DNA from: Planctomycetota bacterium
GTDB lineage: Bacteria > Planctomycetota > PUPC01 > JACPCR01
Assembly: GCA_016179685.1 (NCBI GenBank)
Contig: JACPCR010000121.1
Coordinates: 1-39,419, forward strand
Direction of reading: 5' to 3'
DNA length: 39,419 bases
Shown here: one piece after another, positions 8,587 to 15,184 of the stretch
How the letters are laid out: the number at the start of each line of letters is the position of its first letter
Position numbering within the stretch: position 1 is the first letter of the stretch
Notes under the pieces: model-generated
Told to the model about the DNA's origin: nothing
The model's input: only the letters and a program-made list of their open reading frames with translations
The model's database searches: none
Made by a program: the position numbers and the translations under genes

Positions 8587-8677
8587 GTTTGTAGTCCCGC
8601 CTTCAGGCGGAAGGCTGTTTGGCTGCTTCGCACAACGCACGGCTCACCGGATTCCGGCTGAAGCCGGGACTACAAAC
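8587..8677. repeat. MITE-like palindromic element, 91 bp
   Basis: Ends gtttgtagtcccg and cgggactacaaac are perfect inverses. Inside them lie cttcaggcgg and ccggctgaag, so the pairing extends to about 24 bases with few mismatches. It sits immediately after the point where the helicase gene is cut and may mark the deletion junction. The remaining sequence of 8678-8867 shows no recognisable gene. Confidence 0.8.
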
Positions 8678-8867
8678 GAAGAAGAGCGCCGAACTCGGGA
8701 TGATGCTCAACCCGTGGCGACGGTAGCCGTGGTTACTCTGACGGAACGGGATCTTCGTCTCCTCGCGGACACAGAAATCCTGCACGCCCGCGCCGTGGTC
8801 CCGTCTGGAGACAGGTAGCGAGTTCGCCCCAAGGCCTGAAGGTAGCGGGGTACCCTCGGAAATTCGC

Positions 8868-8903
8868 ATGAGCCCTCGGACCCCTTACGTCATCGAGAAC
8901 CAG
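8868..8903 (+). pseudogene. Second copy of the helicase 5' end (12 codons)
   Basis: ATG at 8868 opens MSPRTPYVIENQ. The bases ccttacgtcatcga and aaccag match 7448-7468 of the truncated helicase (MNIPYVIDNQ) with one mismatch in between. The match stops exactly where the HAD phosphatase gene ends on the other strand (its stop is 8904-8906). This looks like the severed start of a second helicase gene of the same family. Confidence 0.5.
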
Positions 8904-9701
8904 TCACGAACTGCGCGCGGCCACGCGCTCGAGCCAAGCCGGCAGATCGCCGATGGACGCCAACAGCCAGGTGGGCCGCACGTCGCCCTCCGACACGGCG
9001 CGGGCGTCGTAGCCGCCCGTCTGCACCAGGATCGCCCGCAGGCCAGCGCCGATGGCGCCACGGACGTCCCCGTCGTAGTTGTCCCCAATCATCACCGTAC
9101 CCGCCTTGTCCAGGCCCGCGTGCCGGAGTGCCAGCTCGAAGAAACGAGGATTCGGCTTGCCGATCACCGTCACCGGCACGCGCGTCAGCGCCTCGAGGAC
9201 CATGACGGCCCCGCCCAAACTGGCGTGCAGCTTACCCCCCTCGGGATAGGTCATGTCCCGGTGCATGGTCACCGGCTCGGCCCCGGCCTGGACCAGACGG
9301 AAGGCGACGCCGATCTCTCCGAAGTGAATCCAGGAGTACTGGCTGAGAACCACGAAATCCACGGGCTGCTCCTCCCGGACGACCTGAATGCCGGCCGCTC
9401 GGAACTCCTCGTCCAGCGTGGTCGCCCCGATGAGAAAGCAGCGCGCACCCGGCTTCCGGGCCTGGAGATACTGGATGGCCGCATCCGGGACGGGAAACAC
9501 CTCGCGTTCCTCCACGTCGAAGCGCAGCCGGCGCAGCCGGGCGAGGATATCCCGCCGCGGCATCCGCGTCGTGTTGGTCACCAGGAGGAAGGGGATGGCG
9601 CGCCGTCGCAGGCAGGCCAGGGCTTCCGGTGCGCCCGGAACGGCCGTTTCGCCGTCGTAAAGCGTTCCATCAAGATCGATGAGGAAGCCTCGAATGTCCA
9701 T
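8904..9701 (-). CDS. HAD-superfamily IIA hydrolase (LHPP/NagD-like phosphatase)
   Basis: A 265-residue HAD hydrolase. Motif I is D9-L-D11-G-T (FLIDLDGTLYDG), motif II the T in LLVTNTTR, motif III the K in IGKPNPRFFELAL, and motif IV IGDNYDGDVRGA, all in order. The IIA cap domain lies between motifs II and III. It most resembles the subgroup with LHPP and related phosphatases; the substrate is unknown. The ATG at 9701 is chosen because residues translated upstream come from the period-7 repeat at 9703-9756. That repeat abuts the start codon and leaves no clear ribosome-binding site. The stop at 8904 meets the duplicated helicase fragment. Confidence 0.88.
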   Translation of the reverse strand: MDIRGFLIDLDGTLYDGETAVPGAPEALACLRRRAIPFLLVTNTTRMPRRDILARLRRLRFDVEEREVFPVPDAAIQYLQARKPGARCFLIGATTLDEEFRAAGIQVVREEQPVDFVVLSQYSWIHFGEIGVAFRLVQAGAEPVTMHRDMTYPEGGKLHASLGGAVMVLEALTRVPVTVIGKPNPRFFELALRHAGLDKAGTVMIGDNYDGDVRGAIGAGLRAILVQTGGYDARAVSEGDVRPTWLLASIGDLPAWLERVAARSS

Positions 9702-9702
9702 A

Positions 9703-9756
9703 AAGGCTGAAGGCTGAAGACGGTTGGTGGTTGGTGGTTGGTGGTTGGTGGTTGCG
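9703..9756. repeat. Period-7 tandem repeats abutting a start codon
   Basis: The unit aaggctg occurs twice, then the unit ggttggt about four times, ending ggttgcg. Both have a period of 7 although the sequences are unrelated. It lies directly upstream of the HAD gene start on the minus strand. Confidence 0.85.
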
Positions 9757-9765
9757 AGTCCTGAG

Positions 9766-9933
9766 TCATGAAGACTGCTTACAAGTCGCAATGGCACGCT
9801 CGATATCCGCCTGTGCAGCAATCCGTTGCATTGCAGGCTTCAACGCGGCCCTCCTGGCAACTCGTTCCGGAAGAGTGCATAGTGTGCTGATATGAGTTTT
9901 TCCGAAATCCTGTTTTGACCCGAAAAATCCCAT
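9766..9933 (-). CDS. Possible small protein or gene remnant, 55 residues
   Basis: A minus-strand frame from the ATG at 9933 to tga at 9766 ends ARRAALKPAMQRIAAQADIERAIATCK, a plausible helical C-terminus. The first 20 residues look less protein-like. No ribosome-binding site, no recognised family. It may be the 3' end of a lost gene. Recorded because the stretch between the HAD gene and the broken toxin is otherwise empty. Confidence 0.2.
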   Translation of the reverse strand: MGFFGSKQDFGKTHISTLCTLPERVARRAALKPAMQRIAAQADIERAIATCKQSS

Positions 9934-9937
9934 TTAA

Positions 9938-9975
9938 TCCGGATTTCTCATCCCGCCGGGATGAGAAATCCGGGC
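9938..9975. repeat. Palindrome, near-perfect 16-17 base arms
   Basis: The arms ccggatttctcatcccg and cgggatgagaaatccgg are separated by a single base. It lies downstream of the broken PIN toxin gene, 60 bases past its stop, and could act as a terminator or be a dispersed repeat. Confidence 0.8.
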
Positions 9976-10036
9976 TATGGCCGCTCCCAAGGTGAAGACC
10001 GGCAGATTACAGCCGCTCGCGTTGAAGGCCTCCAGT

Positions 10037-10231
10037 TCACTGGTCTTCCCAGAACCTGGTGGCAAGAGGACGGGCAGGCCCAGCGCTCAAGGCATCCATG
10101 ACTTCGATAATCACTTCCCAGTGTGTCACCATAAGATCTGACGTCTTCGCCTGGACCGCTTGGTCATGATAACTGTCCTGGGGGTTAAGAATGGCCAGCC
10201 AGTAGAAAGTGTCGGCAAAGACCTGGCTCAC
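10037..10231 (-). pseudogene. Truncated PIN-domain toxin (VapC-type)
   Basis: 64 residues beginning MSQVFADTFYWLAILNPQDSYHDQAV, a typical PIN-domain start with the first metal-binding aspartate in FADT. The conserved glutamate region follows (THWEVIIEVMDALS). The frame stops after RFWEDQ, about halfway through the normal 130-140 residues, so the last acidic residues (usually in a 'tDc.sf' block) are missing. It overlaps the upstream antitoxin by ATGA, the usual arrangement. As it stands it cannot form a complete active site. A frameshift does not restore recognisable PIN sequence, so the 3' half appears deleted. Confidence 0.7.
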
Positions 10232-10494
10232 CGCGCGTCCACTCCTTTCGGTGCTCCATGAGCGTAATGGTCATGGTTGGTAGCCAGGTCGGATGGGAGC
10301 GGGGGAATGCCAAGTTTCCTAGCAGCCCTGGCGAGGCGCTCCTGAAGACTTTTCTTGTTTCTAGACGCAGACGCTTGTTTCTTGTCTTTCTGGAAAACAA
10401 TGACTTCAGCCTTGCCCGGCTTGAGCTGGACATTCTTTGGAGGCCGGATGAGATGGTCTTCGCCGATCTCAGTCTCGAAACGTATGGGTTTCAC
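10228..10494 (-). CDS. Antitoxin-like protein of a vapBC-type pair
   Basis: An 88-residue protein: VKPIRFETEIGEDHLIRPPKNV...PGKAEVIVFQKD is a short AbrB/VapB-like swapped-hairpin start, and a basic, helical tail follows. The GTG at 10494 is chosen because ggagg lies 7 bases upstream; the reading from an ATG at 10548 would include the ribosome-binding site. It overlaps the toxin start by four bases. In intact systems it would bind the PIN toxin and repress the operon, but here the toxin is broken, so it may be an orphan. Confidence 0.6.
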   Translation of the reverse strand: MKPIRFETEIGEDHLIRPPKNVQLKPGKAEVIVFQKDKKQASASRNKKSLQERLARAARKLGIPPLPSDLATNHDHYAHGAPKGVDAR

Positions 10495-10559
10495 GAGTTT
10501 GCCTCCGGTTGAGAAGGTAGCGAAGCGCCTAGGTTCAACGACTAGCATTGGATCGCGGT

Positions 10560-10860
10560 GGACATCATCGCGGGATGCGGCAGGCGCTTCGCTCCGAGGC
10601 TTTCCAACATCCTAACGTCCCAACGTCCCAACGGGATCCATCCGGGAGGATCCCTCCGAGCGTGACAAGTCCGGGAGGCGTGAAAATCGGGGTCGCCACC
10701 TGCCTGCCCTGTCTGCGTGCGGCCACGCACAGGCACGCGCGGCGCAGACAGGTAGCGATCCCGACCGCGACCCCGACGGATGGACCCAAGGCCAACGAGG
10801 GTCGAGATTCCATGATTCCGGGAGGACAGGTCCCGTCGGAGAGCAAGCCCTAAGGGATTG
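10560..10860. repeat. Gene-free stretch with palindromic and period-8 repeats
   Basis: A short period-8 run (aacgtccc twice) lies at about 10611-10632, followed by a palindrome-rich ggatccatccgggaggatccc stretch. At 10708-10752 a relative of the 77-127 element has arms cctgtctgcg and cgcagacagg. The remaining sequence to 11126, including an AT-richer part at 10885-10960, shows no recognisable gene. Confidence 0.55.
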
Positions 10861-11126
10861 AGAAGCAAGTGTCCTGGAAGCAAGAACTTATCTCATCTAT
10901 TAAATTTTTCGAACTGGTGGACGAATAGTTTGCGATTCGATTCAGAAGACATTTTGATTCTACTCCTTTTGCGGGAGGCTCGTCGGTGAGATTGGGGATG
11001 GCTATCATGGCTCGCGTCTTTCCGGTCGAGAAATGCCCAGGACACCGGAGAGGGAGGTGCTGGGGGAATCCCGTTCCGCGGCACTACCGGCCCGACAATC
11101 GAATGGCCTACTGGGGCTGTGCCACA

Positions 11127-12161
11127 TCAAGAGCCGATGGTCACTCTTAGCCCCGTCCGGGCCGACTCGTAAGCCGAGAAAACGACGCGGAGGGTACGAA
11201 GACTCTCTTCCGTGGTGAGCGGGAACTCGCCGTGACCCGACGCGGCGCGGATCGCGGCCTGCACAAAGGTCGCATAGCCGTCGGACTTCCGGCCCTCGTA
11301 GGAGATGCTCTGGGACGCAGGCGGCTTCTCAGCCGGGTCCGATGAACACCAGACGAGCCGGTTCTCACCTGCGGGCCGAAGCCACATCCAGCCGCGCTCG
11401 CCCCAGAAGGCCGCGAAGTCCTGCTTCGACCGGTTCAGGTAATACCCGGAAACCATGCTGCCGCACATGCCGTTCCCACACCGGAAGATCAATGTGGCCG
11501 AGTCCTCGACGTCCACCGCCGTCCCTCCGACCACCCCGGCGTACGCGCTCACCTCGACGATGGGCGTGCAGGCGATGTACTGGAGAAGGTCGACCCAGTG
11601 GATGCCCAGCCAGGCCAGGTGACCCCCGCCTGCCTGGTCCTTGCGAAAGAACCAGTTCGGATGACTGCCCTGTCCCTGGACGCGGGTCTGGTCCGCGATG
11701 GAAAAGACCTGAACGCCGTAGAGGCGGCCGAGCTGGCCTTCGCGCACGAGGCGGCGCGCATCCTCCGCCAGGGGGCTCAGGCGGTTGGCGAAGGCGAGGA
11801 GAAGCTGCCGCCCCCGGGCCTTGGCGAGCGCGGCGACGCGCTCAAAATCCTCGAGTCGGGCGCACGCGGGCTTCTCGGCCAGAACGTGGCTGCCGGACTC
11901 GAGACAGGCACGAATGACCTCCGGCTCGTGATGGGCTTCCAGGGTGACGACGCAGAACGTTGGTTGGGCGGCCCGGAGCATCTCCTCCACGCCGCGGTGG
12001 AAGCCCGCCAGCTTGGGCCCCAGCACCTCGCGCACCTTGCCTTCCGTCCCGCCGGTGACGTCCGCCACGTGCACCGCCGTGGCTTCCGGGCTGCCGTTGA
12101 GCGCGTTCAGGTAACTGCTCAGGTGCGCCCCCGTGGGCTCAATGACCAGTCCGATGTTCAT
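11127..12161 (-). CDS. Gfo/Idh/MocA-family oxidoreductase
   Basis: A 344-residue NAD(P)-dependent oxidoreductase of the Gfo/Idh/MocA family. The N-terminal nucleotide-binding half carries the conserved EKP (LAEKPACARLEDFE, residues about 96-100), and the C-terminal half has the catalytic-region block GGGHLAWLGIHWVDLL. The usual GXGXXG start is poor here (IGLVIEPTGAH). Members typically oxidise or reduce sugars or cyclitols; the substrate is unknown. The start codon overlaps the stop of the TOPRIM-like stub by ATGA, so its translation is probably coupled to the upstream ATPase operon. That junction looks accidental, since ATPase-TOPRIM modules do not normally carry such a gene. Confidence 0.88.
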   Translation of the reverse strand: MNIGLVIEPTGAHLSSYLNALNGSPEATAVHVADVTGGTEGKVREVLGPKLAGFHRGVEEMLRAAQPTFCVVTLEAHHEPEVIRACLESGSHVLAEKPACARLEDFERVAALAKARGRQLLLAFANRLSPLAEDARRLVREGQLGRLYGVQVFSIADQTRVQGQGSHPNWFFRKDQAGGGHLAWLGIHWVDLLQYIACTPIVEVSAYAGVVGGTAVDVEDSATLIFRCGNGMCGSMVSGYYLNRSKQDFAAFWGERGWMWLRPAGENRLVWCSSDPAEKPPASQSISYEGRKSDGYATFVQAAIRAASGHGEFPLTTEESLRTLRVVFSAYESARTGLRVTIGS

Positions 12162-12280
12162 GGAAAGTCCTCTTGCGTGATGTACTCCGGACCGACGCGA
12201 AGACCCACGTCGACAATCAGTCGCTTCAAGACCGCCGCATCGGTTGCGCCTTCCACCACCAGGGTCAAAGGTTGATCCAT
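12158..12280 (-). pseudogene. 40-residue stub of a TOPRIM-like partner of the upstream ATPase
   Basis: The frame reads MDQPLTLVVEGATDAAVLKRLI and then stops after PEYITQEDFP. The 'lvVEGatDaavLkrLl' start carries the first acidic motif of TOPRIM-like domains. Such proteins usually follow OLD/RecF-type ATPases in defence modules and are 150-250 residues long. It starts four bases after the ATPase stop (12285), a tight operon spacing, and ends by overlapping the next gene's start. Everything after the first motif is missing. Confidence 0.6.
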
Positions 12281-12284
12281 GGCG

Positions 12285-13424
12285 TTACTCCGGGAAGCCG
12301 CGCATAAGTTGCTCCGCCCGCCTGGGCGCCACGCGAGGAAGCACCGCCTCCCCGATGGACACGCCTCCCTCGACGAGGGCGCGGACCTGCCGGTCCGATC
12401 CGGCCACTGTCACCGAGGTGTCCTCACGGGTGGGTTGGAGCAGGACCACTTCCTGAGCGTCGATGCTTTCGTCTGAGAGAAGGGCCGCCGAGTGAGTGCT
12501 CACGATGACTTGTCGGCGGCTCTTTCGCGAAACCTTCCACACCATGGCCGGCACGTGGCGGATGATCGCTTCGTGAAGCGAAAGCTCGGGTTCTTCCAGC
12601 AGGAGGGGCCCCGTCCCATCGAGAAGGGCCCAAAGCAAGCCGATGAGCCGGAGCGTCCCGTCGGAGAACTGGTCTTCAGCCTGCCATCCCGCCTGCGGCC
12701 TCCAGTGTACATAAAGCCCGCGCAGATGTGGCCTTCCGGCATGATCCCGCTCGAGCTTGAGTTCCTCGAGCTGAGGCACGGCCACCTTGAGTGCGGCGTT
12801 GATCTTCCGCAGGCGCGAGTCGAAGGTGCGCTTCTGTTCCTTTTGCAAGCGCGCGATCTGCTCGAGGAAATCTCCACCGAATGGGTCTCGCTCCTTTCCC
12901 ATCGAGCGATCGGGCTCTCGGACGAGGTGGGGAACCACGTGCAGGTATCGCACCTCAGCGAAGAAGTCTGCGACTTCGCGAAACTCCCGATTCGCGTTCA
13001 ACTGCTCAAGATGAGTCTGAGCCAGCCGCCCCGGGTCCTTCCCGTCGTCCTCGTCGGGCCTCATCCGAATGAGGGTGTCCCCTCGCCATACCGTTTCCTG
13101 CTTGATGATCGGCCGTCGGACGTTGTCCTGGTTGAAGACGAGGCGGTAGCGCCATTTCGCTCCAGCGAGGTCGACGGTAGCATCGACGATGACGTCCGGA
13201 TACCTTCGAGCGTGAAGCGAACGAATCTTGGAGACGCCGCGCTTCTCGATGGCGACCTGGAATCCGCCCCGCGCCTCGGCCACGTCGCGCAGGAACCGGA
13301 ACGCGTCGAGGAGGTGGGACTTGCCGCTCGCATTGGGTCCGACGAGGAATACCCGCTCCGAGAGGTCGACATCCACGTGCAAGAAATTTCGCCAGTTCTG
13401 GAGAACGAGCTTCACAAAACGCAT
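12285..13424 (-). CDS. AAA-family (RecF/OLD-like) ATPase
   Basis: A 379-residue ABC/SMC-type ATPase of the AAA_21/COG4637 kind. It has Walker A GPNASGKS at 29-36, then a 200-residue insert with a coiled segment, then the signature-like FSDGTLRLIGLLWALLDG, Walker B LLLEEPELSLHE and the switch region VIVSTHSAALLS. These are stand-alone ATPases usually paired with a nuclease- or TOPRIM-type effector and often linked to phage defence. Its partner here is the stub at 12158-12280, so the module has lost its effector. aggag lies 11 bases before the ATG. Confidence 0.85.
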   Translation of the reverse strand: MRFVKLVLQNWRNFLHVDVDLSERVFLVGPNASGKSHLLDAFRFLRDVAEARGGFQVAIEKRGVSKIRSLHARRYPDVIVDATVDLAGAKWRYRLVFNQDNVRRPIIKQETVWRGDTLIRMRPDEDDGKDPGRLAQTHLEQLNANREFREVADFFAEVRYLHVVPHLVREPDRSMGKERDPFGGDFLEQIARLQKEQKRTFDSRLRKINAALKVAVPQLEELKLERDHAGRPHLRGLYVHWRPQAGWQAEDQFSDGTLRLIGLLWALLDGTGPLLLEEPELSLHEAIIRHVPAMVWKVSRKSRRQVIVSTHSAALLSDESIDAQEVVLLQPTREDTSVTVAGSDRQVRALVEGGVSIGEAVLPRVAPRRAEQLMRGFPE

Positions 13425-13824
13425 GGGTCACTCATCTCCTGAGCCTCCGGGTCGTAGCCATGTCCCCGAAGAAAGTCGTATCGAAGTGCTGCCTGAACTG
13501 GTCGGCTGATCTGCACCGGGCTGTCGCTGTCTTGTCGTTCCAGTCCTTGATTTCAATGCTGGTCGTAGCTGCAAGCGTCCACATCCGACCAAAACAGCGT
13601 TGAGAGTTCGCTATGATTTTAGCCGCAGGGGGAGCGGGTTTGCCCGCCGGTGCTTTAGCGGAGGCGGAATCTGGAGTAGTAACCATCGCCGTAAGCTTAA
13701 TTTTCCGAAGCTGCTTTCGACAGTGCCGCCGCCGCTCGCTCGTCTTCCAGGGCCTTGGCCAGGAGAATGCGTGCTTGCACCGTCACTCATGCGGAATATC
13801 ACCCGGGAAAACGCATCAGGAGTT
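13425..13824. other. Gene-free stretch
   Basis: No gene is recognised. On the minus strand a short frame (about 13720-13790) reads VQARILLAKALEDERAAAAL and then stops. This could be the last residues of a lost gene but is too short to assign. The rest has no repeats or promoters that I can support. Confidence 0.4.
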
Positions 13825-14853
13825 TCAACGGGTGCCTTTCAGCCAGCGTTCGAGCCACTCCATGATGAGTGCCCGGTGCTCCGGCCGATAATCGTGTCCG
13901 CCGTCGTGGATGCGCTGGACGAGCCGATCCTCGGCCCCGGCGCGGCGATAGGCCTCCCCGGCCAAGGGATAAACGTGTTCCTGATTATACAGGGCGGCGA
14001 AGTCGCGGTCTCCCACGCCTTCGATGCCCAGGAACGGACGCGGGGCGACCAGCCCCAGCAGGTCCGGCGTGTCGCCCACGGTCAGAATCGGGGCGAGATT
14101 CCAGACGGCCACGCGATGCCGCGCCTGAGCGAGCCGCGAGTAGGACTGCACGCCTGCGCAGCTCGCTGCGCAAGCCACGCGGCCGTCCATCGCCGCGATC
14201 CACAGCGTGTTCACCCCGCCCCCGGACATCCCCGTCGCACCCACCCGCGTTGGGTCCACCGTGTCCAGCGATTGGAGCACGTCGATCGCCCGCTGCAGCT
14301 CCCAGACGTGGAGTCCCTGAAGCGTCTGCCCGCGCAGCAGCAGCGTCTGAAACCACGTGCGCTCGCCCCAGAAATGGTACGAGCCTCGGCCGTTCTCCCA
14401 CTCGAAGGCATCGTAACTGGCGTCACGCCTCTCCCCGAAGGGGAACATGTCCGGCGCGAGCGTGACGAAGCCGCGCCGCGCCAGTTCGCTCGCTGTTACG
14501 TCCGTCCATTCCTTTCCGAAGAAGCAGCCGGCCACGTGCCCGTGCAGGCAGAGCACGGCTGGGGCCTTCCCCTTCAGACCTCGCGGCGTCCTCAGGTAGG
14601 CCGTCACGGGCTGGCCCTCCACGCCGCCCGGGTAACGGATGCGCAGCCGGCTGTAATCGGCCGGCTCGTCGTCGAGAACATAGTTCGATACCAGGTCGGG
14701 TCCGAGAAATTCCAGGTACTTCTGTTGTATTTCGGTTCGGGGATAACTCGTGTCCAAAACCTCGTAGCTCACCGGCCCACGTTCCGGAAATACACCGAGG
14801 ACCTCCAAAAACCTGTGCCGCAGCTTCTCTTGACGCTCATTCCAGGCTGCCAT
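13825..14853 (-). CDS. Alpha/beta hydrolase, dienelactone hydrolase/acetyl-xylan-esterase (AXE1)-like
   Basis: A 342-residue alpha/beta hydrolase. The oxyanion region is in VLCLHGHVAG, the nucleophile serine is in GATGMSGGGVN (G-x-S-x-G), the acid is likely the aspartate in GVGDRD, and the histidine is in HDGGHDY near the C-terminus, so the catalytic triad is complete. It is likely cytoplasmic, with no signal peptide. The overall plan matches the large 'dienelactone hydrolase-like/acetyl-xylan esterase' group common in polysaccharide-degrading bacteria. Substrate unknown. Start at the first ATG with gagag about 9 bases upstream. Confidence 0.85.
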   Translation of the reverse strand: MAAWNERQEKLRHRFLEVLGVFPERGPVSYEVLDTSYPRTEIQQKYLEFLGPDLVSNYVLDDEPADYSRLRIRYPGGVEGQPVTAYLRTPRGLKGKAPAVLCLHGHVAGCFFGKEWTDVTASELARRGFVTLAPDMFPFGERRDASYDAFEWENGRGSYHFWGERTWFQTLLLRGQTLQGLHVWELQRAIDVLQSLDTVDPTRVGATGMSGGGVNTLWIAAMDGRVACAASCAGVQSYSRLAQARHRVAVWNLAPILTVGDTPDLLGLVAPRPFLGIEGVGDRDFAALYNQEHVYPLAGEAYRRAGAEDRLVQRIHDGGHDYRPEHRALIMEWLERWLKGTR

Positions 14854-14879
14854 GATCTTTTCTCTCTGAAAAGTAAATG

Positions 14880-15170
14880 GCGGAGGAGGCGTGGGGACAC
14901 ATCATCCGCCGTAACTGCTTCGTGATCGTCACCGGAGGCCTGTTTCTGTGAGTCCCGTAGGGACGTCCGAGAATAGTTGCGTATGCTAAACGTAGGCCGT
15001 TCACATACAACGGGTTATGCAAGGTGGCAACGTCAAGGACATTGCCACCTTACAGAGCAGCTCAGGGCACAAGTTCGCCGAAGCCCCGCGAAGGCGAACG
15101 CAGCCCTGGGAAGGGAAAGCGCGTCAACCACAAGAGTCCCGCAGGGACGACAGAAGTTTTCGCTAAGGAG
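14880..15170. repeat. Cluster of palindromic repeats
   Basis: Three units can be seen. At about 14879-14920 an imperfect palindrome has the arms ggcgga and tccgcc; it resembles 18826-18862. At 14951 and 15137 the small palindrome gtccc(gt/gc)agggac occurs twice, bracketing about 190 bases. Within them a hairpin has the arms aaggtggcaa and ttgccacctt (about 15020-15052). No gene is seen in 14854-15184. Confidence 0.6.
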
Positions 15171-15184
15171 TTACCCTCCGCCAT

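Noticed and set aside
8678..8867. Minus-strand frame with GAGVQDFCVREETKIPFRQSN
   Set aside because: No family recognised, and it overlaps the MITE-like element; kept as unassigned sequence.
9945..10075. Minus-strand reading with GSGKTSELEAF, like a Walker A motif
   Set aside because: It lies in another frame of the PIN toxin's conserved DALS...RFWED segment, which is the real coding frame there; no further ATPase sequence follows.
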